DNA of 64,000 bases from assembly GCF_001894745.1 (NCBI RefSeq), contig NZ_BBYF01000002.1, forward strand, positions 62,001-126,000, read 5' to 3'. Source of the stretch: Paenibacillus sp. NAIST15-1 (lineage in GTDB: Bacteria; Bacillota; Bacilli; Paenibacillales; Paenibacillaceae). Made by a program: the position numbers and the translations under genes. Below are positions 1-8,697 of the stretch, piece by piece; position 1 is the first letter of the stretch; every line of letters starts with the position of its first letter. The notes under the pieces are model-generated. The model did no database searches. It was not told where the DNA came from and saw only the letters and a list, made by a program, of their open reading frames with translations.

Positions 1-9
1 AAGCAGCTG

Positions 10-1059
10 TTATTCTGTCTTCACAGGTTCTTGCCTCACGCTAACCTCAAGCAGATCCAAGAAGAACATGAATATCGGTACTCCGAGAATCAATCCCCAT
101 ACGCCGAGGAAATGCTCTGCAATAATAAGAACGGCAAACGTATAGAAAATTGGCAAGTGAACCTTCGCTGACATCAGTTTCGGATTTAAGATATACGCCT
201 CGATCGCATGGATGACGATGACCATAATGACGACGTATAAGACCTTAATCAAGCCGCCGATGGTGAAAGCAATCGCACACAACGGAATGAGTGAAATCAC
301 AACGCCCATTACCGGGATCAGCCCGAGCAGGAAGATCATGATAGCTAAGCCGAACAACTGCGGGAAGCCGAGCAACCACAAGCAGATTGTGGACAAGATG
401 GTATTCACGATGGCGATAAGGAACTGTGCTTCAATGACCTTGCCAAATGAATACAAGAACTTATTTCCGAAATACTCCAACTCCGAATAGATGAATCCAA
501 TCTTGCTCGTTCTGAACTTCTCCGTAAATTCCATGACACGCTTCTTCTCCAGTACGAAGAACAAGCTGAGGACGAAGGAAATGATAGCTCTCGTACCCCA
601 TTGTCCAATATCAGAGACTGATTTCACGATAAAGTCGAAGCCCTTACTCACATAGCTCGCTAGGTCGATCTTCTGCAGCGAGTCTGTAATGTATTGCATG
701 AACTCGAAATCAAAATCGTAATTCATGAAAGCCTTTGAATTATAGAACTGAATAATATTGTTCACGAGCTGCTCAATCTGTGTAATCACTTTCGGGAAGA
801 CGCTGTATGCTCCACCGATGATGGCAAGCAGCAGTACTGCATAGAGAAGCAGTACGGTTACTTTATAATTCACCTTTATGATCTTGTTGATCCTCCGATG
901 GAGGAATGTGTGCAGCCTGTCCACTAAGTACGTTAAGATGAACGTTATAAGGATGAGGTGGATCATGCTTCGCATTGCAAAGAGCAAGGCGATAAGTACA
1001 AGAAGAATAAAGATGCGTTTGACACCAGGACCTTTGAAAAATTCTTTCACTGTTTCCAT
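10..1059 (-). CDS. AI-2E family transporter (PerM/YdiK-type membrane protein)
   Basis: This is a multi-spanning membrane protein of the AI-2E exporter / PerM superfamily, which moves small molecules or ions; the substrate here is unknown. About eight hydrophobic segments are visible: a pair near the N-terminus, a soluble amphipathic loop around residues 90-150, then a dense C-terminal block. The C-terminal part carries the family's NPKLMSAKVHLP stretch followed by a glycine-rich membrane pair ending in GVPIFMF. The frame is open to a GTG at 1116 (368 residues), but I prefer the ATG at 1059 (349 residues) because an AAAGGAG sequence lies upstream and the extra 19 residues are charged and unlike the family. 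Family assignment is firm; the transported compound is not known. Confidence 0.85.
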   Translation of the reverse strand: METVKEFFKGPGVKRIFILLVLIALLFAMRSMIHLILITFILTYLVDRLHTFLHRRINKIIKVNYKVTVLLLYAVLLLAIIGGAYSVFPKVITQIEQLVNNIIQFYNSKAFMNYDFDFEFMQYITDSLQKIDLASYVSKGFDFIVKSVSDIGQWGTRAIISFVLSLFFVLEKKRVMEFTEKFRTSKIGFIYSELEYFGNKFLYSFGKVIEAQFLIAIVNTILSTICLWLLGFPQLFGLAIMIFLLGLIPVMGVVISLIPLCAIAFTIGGLIKVLYVVIMVIVIHAIEAYILNPKLMSAKVHLPIFYTFAVLIIAEHFLGVWGLILGVPIFMFFLDLLEVSVRQEPVKTE

Positions 1060-1208
1060 CGTAAATCTGGGGCTCCTTTGATTGTCACTTGTGAGAGCAG
1101 TTCGGTCCCTTGCCACATCTGTTAGAAGAGAACGCTCTTCCTTTCACTGTATTCAAGCATATGACATTCCATACGCGATAGCAAATGTAAGGATTCAATC
1201 TTTTACTG

Positions 1209-1237
1209 AAAAAAGTAAATAACTTTCTTACTTTTTT
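1209..1237. repeat. AT-rich inverted repeat between divergent genes
   Basis: AAAAAAGTAA at 1209-1218 is perfectly repeated in inverse orientation at 1228-1237 with a 9-base spacer. It lies between the two divergent genes, so it could be an operator or simply an AT-rich hairpin. No factor is assigned. Confidence 0.35.
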
Positions 1238-1280
1238 CTTAAGTAGGCGACATCACTCGGAAATATGGTGAAATTGTAAA

Positions 1281-1309
1281 CTGACAAATGGAATATATTG
1301 CGCTAAGAT
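1281..1309 (+). promoter_or_regulatory. sigma-A-like promoter of the chemotaxis receptor gene
   Basis: CTGACA at 1281-1286 and TAAGAT at 1304-1309 are separated by exactly 17 bases and sit about 40 bases before the receptor start. No sigma-D-type box was noticed, although motility genes often use one. Confidence 0.5.
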
Positions 1310-1351
1310 GTGAAGGAGACGAGGCGATTGACATAAGAAGGAGAGGCATAA

Positions 1352-3040
1352 ATGAGTATCCGGTGGAAAAACAGAATAGGGTTTTCGATTATTGTCATCT
1401 GCATGTTTGCAATCTTTACGTATCAATATAATGCGTCGAGCAATCAACTGAGCACAATGAAAGAGATAAAGGAACGAACACTTCAATCAACATTGCTCGC
1501 AGATAATATGAAGCTGTCGGTCGTTCAAGTTCAGCAGTGGCTTACCGATATTGGGGTTACGAGAGCGCAGGATGGTATGGACGATGGATTCAACCAAGCC
1601 GCTAAGTATGTCTCACAGTTCCAAGCGGATGTTCAGCACTTCAAGCAGCTTCATCCAGAGCTGTCCAGCAAATTAGATGAGATTGAGGGATCGTTTAGGA
1701 ATTTCTATGAGATGGGCCAACAGATGGCACATGATTATATTGATAAAGGAACGGAAGCGGGGAACCAGACGATGGGCTCCTTCGACCAAGCTTCTGAACA
1801 AATTAACAAGCAGATGGACGACATACGGTCGCAGCAATTGGACCGTATTCAGCAGGAGATGAATGCCGTGGAGCAGGCGAATCGTTCTCATCAGTCGGTC
1901 TTATTCATTTTGCTGCTTGCAACCGTTCTCATTGCGATTACGACAGCGGTGGTGTTGACCAGATCCATCGCTCGATCTATGAAGCAGTTGAATGAATCTG
2001 CCCGTGTAATCGCAGACGGCGATTTGCGTCACCCTATTATTCGGACTACAAACGATGAGATGGGGCAATTGGCGAAATCATTTGAGAAGATGCGTGTTGA
2101 TTTATCCCAATTGATTAGTTATGTTCAATCCGTAACAGATATGGTGGCGGATTCGTCAGAGCAGCTTCAGCAGTCGGTATTGCAGACCACGGACGCGACC
2201 AATCAATATTCGGAGTCGATGCATCGAATTGCTGAAGGCGCCGAAATACAAATGCGTGCATCTGCCGAGAGTGCAAGAGCAGTAGAAGAAATGGCACAAG
2301 GAATTGCGAGAATCGCTGCAACATCGGCTGAGGTTGCTGATTCCGCCCTCCATACAGAAAAATCGGCCTCAGGTGGGGATGAGCTCATTCGTCAAGCGGA
2401 ACAGCAAATCGTGGCAGTTCATGAGGCGAACCGCAATGCCTCATACACGGTCGAGCAATTAAGCAAGCAATCTGCTGAAATTCAACAGATGGTAAACGTG
2501 ATGACGACTATTGCTGCGCAGATTCAATTGCTTGCTCTAAATGCCTCTATTGAAGCGGCACAAGCCGGGGAGCATGGCAAGGGATTTGCTGTTGTTGCAT
2601 CAGAAGTAAGGAAACTGGCAGATCAGTCTAAGCATGCGGCAGGGCAAATCGCAAGCCTTGTAGGTCAAGTGAATGAGAAGATGGATGCAGCGGTTGAAGC
2701 GATGGAAGAGAGCACACGAGAAGTTCTCCTCGGGCAAAAGGCAGTGCTGCATGCTAGGCAATCCTTCCATAGTATCACCCAATCGACGGAACAGGTTGCG
2801 TTGCAAATTCAAGACGTGTCCGCATCTACGGAAGAGTTGTCGGCAGGATCAGAGGAGGTTGCAGCTGCATTGTCGCAGTTGAGCGATCTTGCACAGCATG
2901 CATTTCATGAAAGTGAGCTGTTATCTTCCGCATCACAGGTTACATCGACGGCTATGGAAGATATGAATCGATCAGTTACGCGATTAAACGATCTTGCTGG
3001 TGAGCTGCAAGCTTCTGTACGTCATTTCAAGCTAAGCTAA
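1352..3040 (+). CDS. methyl-accepting chemotaxis protein
   Basis: This is a transmembrane chemoreceptor of 562 residues. TM1 is at about residues 9-26. It is followed by a predicted helical extracytoplasmic ligand-binding domain of about 150 residues rich in Gln and charged residues, resembling a four-helix bundle. TM2 is at about 181-203, then a HAMP linker, then the long coiled-coil signalling domain. The conserved hairpin tip around residues 395-415 reads [20 protein letters not shown] followed by [11 protein letters not shown], which contacts CheA/CheW in this family. AAGGAG lies 7 bases before the ATG. The gene stands alone, so the ligand cannot be inferred from context. Confidence 0.95.
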   Translation: MSIRWKNRIGFSIIVICMFAIFTYQYNASSNQLSTMKEIKERTLQSTLLADNMKLSVVQVQQWLTDIGVTRAQDGMDDGFNQAAKYVSQFQADVQHFKQLHPELSSKLDEIEGSFRNFYEMGQQMAHDYIDKGTEAGNQTMGSFDQASEQINKQMDDIRSQQLDRIQQEMNAVEQANRSHQSVLFILLLATVLIAITTAVVLTRSIARSMKQLNESARVIADGDLRHPIIRTTNDEMGQLAKSFEKMRVDLSQLISYVQSVTDMVADSSEQLQQSVLQTTDATNQYSESMHRIAEGAEIQMRASAESARAVEEMAQGIARIAATSAEVADSALHTEKSASGGDELIRQAEQQIVAVHEANRNASYTVEQLSKQSAEIQQMVNVMTTIAAQIQLLALNASIEAAQAGEHGKGFAVVASEVRKLADQSKHAAGQIASLVGQVNEKMDAAVEAMEESTREVLLGQKAVLHARQSFHSITQSTEQVALQIQDVSASTEELSAGSEEVAAALSQLSDLAQHAFHESELLSSASQVTSTAMEDMNRSVTRLNDLAGELQASVRHFKLS

Positions 3041-3044
3041 GTGA

Positions 3045-3074
3045 CTGGCATCGAATCGGATTTTTACCTATAAT
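3045..3074 (+). promoter_or_regulatory. possible sigma-A-like promoter upstream of the small acidic protein gene
   Basis: CTGGCA at 3045-3050 and a perfect TATAAT at 3069-3074, with an 18-base spacer, lie just after the chemoreceptor stop codon. Confidence 0.4.
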
Positions 3075-3108
3075 GATAGAGATTGAAGGATGAAGTGAGG
3101 GATAATAC

Positions 3109-3393
3109 ATGAGTGTAACGATAACGAAGGCATCGATGCGTCAGAATGAAGACAAGACTTATATCGGACAAGTAGTTTTCCAGTTGGAGCAATTGAAATC
3201 ACCGTATGAAGTTAGCTTCTTCAGCAAGAACGGGAAGGATTGGGATTACAACCTGCACTTCACTGCCCAGTCTGGTGACGAAGAAGAATTCTACGAGTTG
3301 GATGCGAAGCTCGAAGGAGACGACGATTTGTTCGATGAATTGTTGACTGCAGCATGGGATACGCTTGAAGAAGCACCTGCAACCGACGTATAG
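3109..3393 (+). CDS. small acidic protein of unknown function
   Basis: I do not recognise this 94-residue protein. It is acidic, with a run of Asp/Glu in the C-terminal half (GDEEEFYELDAKLEGDDD), and has alternating beta-type segments in the first half (VVFQLEQL, YEVSFFSK, WDYNLHFTA). There is no signal peptide or membrane segment, so it is probably cytoplasmic. Its own promoter-like sequence precedes it and a strong terminator follows at 3432-3468, so it looks like a monocistronic gene. The ribosome site is a modest GAGGGA about 9 bases before the ATG. Confidence 0.75.
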   Translation: MSVTITKASMRQNEDKTYIGQVVFQLEQLKSPYEVSFFSKNGKDWDYNLHFTAQSGDEEEFYELDAKLEGDDDLFDELLTAAWDTLEEAPATDV

Positions 3394-3431
3394 CATATTT
3401 GGATGAAGGCAGGACATAAGTTGAAGTGGGT

Positions 3432-3468
3432 AAAGGATGTGAAGCAGCAGCTTCATATCCTTTTATTA
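3432..3468 (+). terminator. Rho-independent terminator after the small acidic protein gene
   Basis: AAAGGATGTGAAGC and GCTTCATATCCTTT form a 14-bp stem with one mismatch and a 4-base loop, followed by TTTTATTATTTT. Confidence 0.9.
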
Positions 3469-3503
3469 TTTTGAATGGAAGGAAGACATTTTATGAGATG
3501 GAA

Positions 3504-3512
3504 TGGTATAAT
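3504..3512 (+). promoter_or_regulatory. extended -10 promoter element
   Basis: TGGTATAAT is a perfect extended -10 box (TGN before TATAAT). It lies 70-80 bases before the secreted single-pass protein gene. No good -35 is seen, as is common for extended -10 promoters. Confidence 0.5.
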
Positions 3513-3584
3513 ACGGAAACGTAAATGGATTCCAAGACATCACAGAAGCAGGCAGGAAGGTAATCATTGTGTGGAGGTGTAGCC

Positions 3585-4277
3585 TTGAGAAGGATTTGTT
3601 GCCTTGGCTTATTTCTATGGCTGACTATATCCTTCGTAATCCCTGTTCAAGCCGCAGATGTACTACACCGATTGACTCACAACGACCAAGATACGCTGCT
3701 TATTGGGCAAGTGATACGAAATGAGAAGGCAGGGGTAGCGATTCAAGTCATCTATATCGTGTCAGGTGAGCAGACGAAGCAAGACATTACAGTTACCTGT
3801 GCTCAGCAAGCGAATGTGTGCTATGCATGGAATGTTGGGGATATGGCGTTATTCTCACTCGATAGGACGGATACAACAGATAGGAACTATAAGATGAAGT
3901 GGGGAAGTTATCCGCTTAAGATTGCAGAAGGTAAGGCGCTTTTGAAGGATGCACAGGTAGAGCCGGACATTGCAGCCTTGCAATACTATGTGAATAGCGG
4001 CGGAAAGTCATTATCGTTTGTAATTGATGGAGAACGGGTTCTAGGCAGGTACGACAATGGTGAGATTGTTCGAATTGCGCCTAAGATGGATCATGCGGCC
4101 CAGAAGCATACGGAGGATGGGATTGGGCAGCTGATACGCCCTCATGAATATAATCATCAAGTTACACAGCTGAAAGACATGGATCATGTGGAAAATCGGT
4201 ATACTCGCGTTATTTGGATTGTTGCAGAAATTCTCGGTTTTTTGATTGCGGGTGCCCTATTACTTGGGAAGAGATAA
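3585..4277 (+). CDS. secreted/membrane-anchored protein of unknown function
   Basis: This protein has an N-terminal signal peptide (RR followed by a hydrophobic stretch and VQA before Ala-Asp), an extracytoplasmic domain of about 180 residues and a C-terminal membrane helix at roughly the last 25 residues ending in GKR. It is therefore probably a type I membrane protein facing outside. The domain is beta-rich in appearance with two Cys (VTCAQQANVC) that could form a disulfide. I chose the TTG at 3585, which has GGAGGTG five bases upstream. An alternative TTG at 3567 adds six residues before the signal peptide. Function is not recognised. Confidence 0.75.
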   Translation: MRRICCLGLFLWLTISFVIPVQAADVLHRLTHNDQDTLLIGQVIRNEKAGVAIQVIYIVSGEQTKQDITVTCAQQANVCYAWNVGDMALFSLDRTDTTDRNYKMKWGSYPLKIAEGKALLKDAQVEPDIAALQYYVNSGGKSLSFVIDGERVLGRYDNGEIVRIAPKMDHAAQKHTEDGIGQLIRPHEYNHQVTQLKDMDHVENRYTRVIWIVAEILGFLIAGALLLGKR

Positions 4278-4295
4278 CGAAAAGCCATCAATAAT

Positions 4296-4307
4296 GTTAC
4301 CGGTAAC
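4296..4307. other. perfect 12-bp palindrome between convergent genes
   Basis: GTTACCGGTAAC is a perfect palindrome. With one flanking base each side it matches 12 of 14 positions of the Bacillus cre consensus for CcpA, but it lies between convergent genes, about 140 bases from the rocA stop, so a promoter role is unlikely. Confidence 0.3.
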
Positions 4308-4445
4308 CCTGTGCATCCAGATGGTTCTTTATCATAAAGAAGCCAGCAAGCTGTCCCTGTAACAGAGGAGGCCTGCCGGCTAATCTCGATCGTAGGATAA
4401 GTGCAGCTAATCTTAGTAAATTATATCATTGAAGTGAATTGGAGA

Positions 4446-5993
4446 TTACCACTTCTCTGATACAAGCTTCGCTTGTGTGAAGAGGAGCAGGTAGTCTCTT
4501 CCTCCTGCCTTCGAGTCGGTTCCTGACATATTGAATCCGCCAAATGGATGTACGCCTACTAGTGCGCCTGTACATTTACGGTTGAAATACAGGTTGCCGC
4601 AGTGCATATGATGGCGCGCATATTCCAGATGCTCGCGGTTCATGCTGTACACTGCACCGGTCAAGCCATAATCGGTATTGTTGAAAATATCGATCGCTTG
4701 CTCGAAGTTCGAAGCCTTGCTGATCGCCAGTACGGGACCGAATATTTCTTCCTTCATGATGGTTGCTTCTGCATCAACATCTACGTACACTGTCGGTTGG
4801 ATATAGTATCCGTTGCCATCGGCAATACTGCCTCCAGCTACGAGTCTGCCTTCGCCTTTGCCAACCTCAATATATTTCATAATGCTGTCGTACGCATGCT
4901 TATCGATGACTGGACCAATTGGGGCGTTCTCCTCAGCCAGACCTACACGCAAAGCTTGCGTTTTCTCGGTGACGAGTCGAACAACTTCGTCGTATACCGC
5001 CTCATGGACAATGGCGCGCGAACCGGCGGAACACTTCTGTCCTTGGAAGCCGAAGGCAGATTGTACGATCGCAGTTGCTGCTTCTTCCACATCTCCGGTT
5101 TGATCCACGACGATGCCATCCTTACCGCCCATTTCTGCGATGAAGCGCTTGATCCACAGCTGGCCTGGCTGTGTCTTAGCAACACGCTCATTGATGCGAA
5201 GTCCTACGTCGCGTGATCCCGTGAAGGATACGAAGCGAGTACGCGGATGATCAACTAAGAAGTCGCCAATCTCTGAGCCAGAACCAGGAACGTAGTTTAC
5301 TACACCTGCTGGAAGGCCAACCTCCTCCAATAACTCAACGAATTTCGCTGCAATGACAGGAGAGGCGGAAGAAGGCTTCAGCACGACAGTATTCCCAGAT
5401 ACGATAGCTGCACAGGTCATGCCAGCCATAATGGCAAGCGGGAAGTTCCACGGTGGAATGACGATTCCGATGCCTAGTGGAATGTAAGTGAGACGATTGT
5501 CTTCACCAGCAATTGTTGTAATCGGCTGTGGACCACTAAGACGAATCATTTCCCGCGCATAGAATTCTAAGAAATCAATTGCTTCCGCCACGTCCGCATC
5601 TGCTTCTGCCCAGTTCTTGCCGACCTCGTATACAAGCCAAGCAGCATAGTCGAACTTGCGGCGGCGCATGACGGCAGCTGCCTTGAACAAATACCCTGCA
5701 CGCACATCTGGGGCAACGTGCTGCCACTTGGAGAATGCTGCATCCGCTGCTGCAATTGCTGATTCTGCGAGCTCGACGCCAGCTTGAGCAACATGGCCCA
5801 CAATTTGATCAAGGTCGCCTGGGTTCGAAGAGGTGCTTCGCTTCTCTGTCAAGATTCGCTCGCCGCCGATGACCAATGGGTAGGTATTACCCAGCTGCTC
5901 ACGCACTCTGAGCAATGCGCCTTGCATTGCCGTGCGATTGCCCTCTGCTGTGAAATCCGTAAATGGCTCATTCCGATAATCGATTACTGTCAT
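4446..5993 (-). CDS. rocA: L-glutamate gamma-semialdehyde dehydrogenase (1-pyrroline-5-carboxylate dehydrogenase)
   Basis: This enzyme oxidises glutamate semialdehyde, formed from pyrroline-5-carboxylate, to glutamate with NAD, the second step of proline breakdown. The 515 residues match the usual RocA/PruA length. The aldehyde dehydrogenase signature is complete: PPWNFPLAI in the cofactor site, FTGSRDVG, catalytic base Glu287 in AEMGGK, and nucleophile Cys321 in QGQKCSAGSR, plus EEIFGPVLA near the C-terminus. AAGGAGG lies just before the ATG. It follows the proline dehydrogenase gene by 106 bases on the same strand, so the two very likely form one putB-rocA operon converting proline to glutamate. 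Confidence 0.96.
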   Translation of the reverse strand: MTVIDYRNEPFTDFTAEGNRTAMQGALLRVREQLGNTYPLVIGGERILTEKRSTSSNPGDLDQIVGHVAQAGVELAESAIAAADAAFSKWQHVAPDVRAGYLFKAAAVMRRRKFDYAAWLVYEVGKNWAEADADVAEAIDFLEFYAREMIRLSGPQPITTIAGEDNRLTYIPLGIGIVIPPWNFPLAIMAGMTCAAIVSGNTVVLKPSSASPVIAAKFVELLEEVGLPAGVVNYVPGSGSEIGDFLVDHPRTRFVSFTGSRDVGLRINERVAKTQPGQLWIKRFIAEMGGKDGIVVDQTGDVEEAATAIVQSAFGFQGQKCSAGSRAIVHEAVYDEVVRLVTEKTQALRVGLAEENAPIGPVIDKHAYDSIMKYIEVGKGEGRLVAGGSIADGNGYYIQPTVYVDVDAEATIMKEEIFGPVLAISKASNFEQAIDIFNNTDYGLTGAVYSMNREHLEYARHHMHCGNLYFNRKCTGALVGVHPFGGFNMSGTDSKAGGRDYLLLFTQAKLVSEKW

Positions 5994-6099
5994 CTAGATG
6001 ACCTCCTTAACGAATGGATACTTAGTAATATGGAGTTGAGTGCTGTCAATTTGTATGAGATGGATCTGCTATAGCATGCAGGATGCTATGCCTATGCCC

Positions 6100-7008
6100 C
6101 TATGCCTTAAACATCGATTTGAGAACGAACCCGACGTTCGCAGGACGTTCTGCAAGTCGGCGCATGAAATATCCATACCAGTCATTTCCGTATGGGACAT
6201 ATACGCGCATGGTGTAACCTTCGTCAGCAAGCTGCTGCTGTGCTTGAGTCCGAATGCCGTATAACATTTGAAATTCGAATTGTGTGCGTGGAATATTGTG
6301 AGTTTGTGCGATTTGTTTGACGTGATCGATGATGTGGTCGTCGTGTGTGGCGATCGCGGCATAATTGCCGTTGGCTAGATGCTGTTCAATGATGTGGATG
6401 AAATTGCGGTCGACATCAACCTTGTTCGGGTATGCAACCTGTGGTGATTCTTTGTATGCTCCCTTAACCAGCCGCAGATTGGGTTTGTAGCGGTTAAGAT
6501 GTTCGATATCCTCGCTGCTCTTGTACAGATAAGCCTGAATGACAAGGCCAACCGTGCTGCCGAACTCTTCGCGAAGCTGATTGAAGATGTCGATGGAAGC
6601 TTCGTTGCGAGCGTAGTCTTCCATGTCGATGCGCACGAAGTTATTATGACGGCGAGCAGTATCTAGGATGGCGCGCATATGATCCATGCAGAGCTGTGGC
6701 GAGATGTCCAAGCCGAGCTGAGTTAGCTTGACTGAGAGATTGGACGTAACTTGATGCGCTGCTATTTCATTTAAGGTGCGGATACAATACTGTGCTGATT
6801 CTGCTGCTTCCTCTTTGGTGGAAATAAACTCGCCAAGATGGTCGAGCGTGGCTACGATTCCACGATCATTTAATTGCTTAACCGTTGTAATCGCTTCCGA
6901 AATTTGCTCTCCCGCGACGAATCGTTTAGCGCCAAATCGCAGTCCGTATTTCTTCGCTGTGCGATTGGCCAGCCGATTCTTCGAGAGAAAGAGAAATGCA
7001 TTGCGCAT
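6100..7008 (-). CDS. putB: proline dehydrogenase (PutB-type, monofunctional)
   Basis: This FAD enzyme oxidises proline to 1-pyrroline-5-carboxylate. It is 302 residues long, the normal size for the monofunctional Bacillota form (not a PutA fusion). The proline dehydrogenase barrel is recognisable from RLVKGAYKE, QFEFQMLYGIR and the C-terminal RRLAERPANVGF, whose two arginines bind the proline carboxylate in this family. An ATG also exists at 7020, but I prefer 7008: the upstream ATG overlaps the GGAGG ribosome site that serves 7008, and the shorter form matches family length. It heads the putB-rocA pair and is divergent from a dedicated regulator. Confidence 0.95.
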   Translation of the reverse strand: MRNAFLFLSKNRLANRTAKKYGLRFGAKRFVAGEQISEAITTVKQLNDRGIVATLDHLGEFISTKEEAAESAQYCIRTLNEIAAHQVTSNLSVKLTQLGLDISPQLCMDHMRAILDTARRHNNFVRIDMEDYARNEASIDIFNQLREEFGSTVGLVIQAYLYKSSEDIEHLNRYKPNLRLVKGAYKESPQVAYPNKVDVDRNFIHIIEQHLANGNYAAIATHDDHIIDHVKQIAQTHNIPRTQFEFQMLYGIRTQAQQQLADEGYTMRVYVPYGNDWYGYFMRRLAERPANVGFVLKSMFKA

Positions 7009-7242
7009 GATTGCCTCCATGGCGTGCAGCTTCCTCTCTTTACTGTAATGGTATTTTTACATTCTTCTCATTCGCAATACGTTCATTAGCACTGGAATAA
7101 GTGTTCAAAAATTATACACAAATACAATTTATGATTAATTATAATCACATCAAGCGCATAAAGTAAATCATTATTTTAGCATCATATGGAAAATGGGTTG
7201 GGCTCTACATGTGCACGGAACAGGTGTCTATTTGTGTTTTCG

Positions 7243-7271
7243 TTGCTTTTTCCCACTCTTTTTGCCATAAT
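7243..7271 (+). promoter_or_regulatory. sigma-A-like promoter of the proline-locus regulator gene
   Basis: TTGCTT at 7243-7248 and CATAAT at 7266-7271 are separated by 17 bases and lie 33 bases before the regulator start. No sigma-54-type -24/-12 element (TGGCAC-N5-TTGC) was found in either orientation of the 7021-7303 intergenic region. Confidence 0.5.
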
Positions 7272-7303
7272 TTAAGAAAAAATAGAGAAGAATCGGTGAT
7301 AGA

Positions 7304-8638
7304 ATGCTAGAGTCGCAACAAATACAATCATGGCTCGAAGGCGTGTTGAAAGCGACGAATGATGCAGTGACGATTGTTGATCCTGAGGGTACGGTTATCT
7401 ATTGGAATGGTGCCGCTGAGCGTACGTATGGCATTGAGCGGACTGTCATCGTAGGGCGGAAGATCGGAGACTACTTCCAACGGGAATCGATTATGCTGCT
7501 GCAAGTGATGGAGAGCGGACAGGAAGTTCGCGAGGTCTATCATGAACCGCGTCCGGGGATGCACGTGATGATCAATGCCATTCCTGTATTCGATCAGAAT
7601 CAGGAGCTTATGGGCGCCATTTCGATTGAACGGAATGTAACACAATATGTGAAATTGAGCGCAGAGATGGTCAGCCGTTCAAGTGAAGAGGGAGTGACGA
7701 CATCCTTACTGCCGCTGACCGCGGAGAAGCAGAGCAGTCTAGGGGCATTGGCTCGGATGAAGTGTCCGCTGCTGCTAACCGGATCTGCAGGAGCAGGGAA
7801 GAAGTCGGTTGCGAAGTGGATGCACGCTCACTGTGGTCGTGAAGGACAGTTCGTCTATGTAAGCTGTAGTGGGATTCCAGCAGGCCTGCTGGAGGCTGAA
7901 TTGTTCGGCTATGAAGGAGAGCACCCACGAATAGGCAAGCTTGAGCTGGCGCAGAATGGAACCTTGTATTTGAAGGATGTGCATATGCTTCCGGCTTCGG
8001 TGCAGGAGAGGTTAATAGAAGCACTGCAAGAAGGTCAATATGTTCGGTCGGGAGAGATGGAATCGAAGGAAGCCGTCACGCTCGATGCGCATGTGATAGC
8101 CTCGATTCCAGAAGAGAACGGTGAGTGGGCTGGATTTGAGCGGGAACAATCTGCTCAATTGTTGAAGGAGATGTACTATGTGTTCCAGATCGAGCATATT
8201 CCTTCTCTCATGGAGCGCCAGCAGGAGCTTCCTGAATTGTCACGCTTCTACTTAAGTGAAGCTGCGGAGAAGGTTGGCGCGGCTATACCGAGTCTAGGTG
8301 CGGATGCAATGGCGGCGATAACGTCTTATCGTTGGCCCGGCAACATGGCGCAATTGGCCAATGCGATGCAATATGCGCTAGCGTCTCATCTAGGGCGCGG
8401 CGGAGACGGGGTCATTGCTGCTCAGGATCTGCCCGACTATGCCCGGCTTACGACACTGAATGAGTTGACGCAGCCCGAACTCCCGCTGAGCGTTCATTCG
8501 GAAGAGATGGAACGAGCGCTTATCTCGGAGACGCTGCAGCGAACGAAGGGCAACAAGGCCAAGGCAGCTAGACAGCTCGGCATATCGCGCGGAGCGTTGT
8601 ATTATAAGATTAGGCAGTATGGACTGGAAGGTTCATAG
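7304..8638 (+). CDS. PAS-AAA-Fis transcriptional regulator of proline catabolism, degenerate enhancer-binding protein
   Basis: Probable activator or repressor of the divergent putB-rocA operon. An N-terminal PAS domain covers about residues 10-120 (ATNDAVTIVDPEGTVIYWNG). A domain related to the sigma-54 activator AAA+ module spans about 145-375, and a Fis-type helix-turn-helix forms the C-terminus (AARQLGISRGALYYKIRQYG). The AAA module is degenerate: the P-loop TGSAGAGKKS (159-168) is preserved in outline, but the sigma-54-contacting GAFTGA loop is missing (ELFGYEGEHPRIGKLELA, 199-216), and the Walker B segment reads LYLKDV instead of LFLDEI. It therefore probably acts without sigma-54, as TyrR does. 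Domain calls are seen; the role in proline use is inferred from position. Confidence 0.85.
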   Translation: MLESQQIQSWLEGVLKATNDAVTIVDPEGTVIYWNGAAERTYGIERTVIVGRKIGDYFQRESIMLLQVMESGQEVREVYHEPRPGMHVMINAIPVFDQNQELMGAISIERNVTQYVKLSAEMVSRSSEEGVTTSLLPLTAEKQSSLGALARMKCPLLLTGSAGAGKKSVAKWMHAHCGREGQFVYVSCSGIPAGLLEAELFGYEGEHPRIGKLELAQNGTLYLKDVHMLPASVQERLIEALQEGQYVRSGEMESKEAVTLDAHVIASIPEENGEWAGFEREQSAQLLKEMYYVFQIEHIPSLMERQQELPELSRFYLSEAAEKVGAAIPSLGADAMAAITSYRWPGNMAQLANAMQYALASHLGRGGDGVIAAQDLPDYARLTTLNELTQPELPLSVHSEEMERALISETLQRTKGNKAKAARQLGISRGALYYKIRQYGLEGS

Positions 8639-8697
8639 CATTACAACTGCATCATAGAATAGACAACTTAGATAGAGATAGGAACAGGTGAGACATC

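Noticed and set aside
4296-4307. CcpA (cre) operator controlling rocA
   Set aside because: The palindrome lies beyond the 3' end of rocA between convergent genes; listed only as a palindrome.
4602-5216. 204-codon ORF antisense to rocA
   Set aside because: rocA on the minus strand shows all catalytic motifs; the antisense frame has no recognisable protein pattern.
6083-6106. Repeated CTATGCC units between putB and rocA
   Set aside because: Only three short irregular copies; probably chance, perhaps a weak hairpin.
7021-7303. Sigma-54 promoter for putB
   Set aside because: No TGGCAC-N5-TTGC-type element in either strand, in line with the degenerate regulator.
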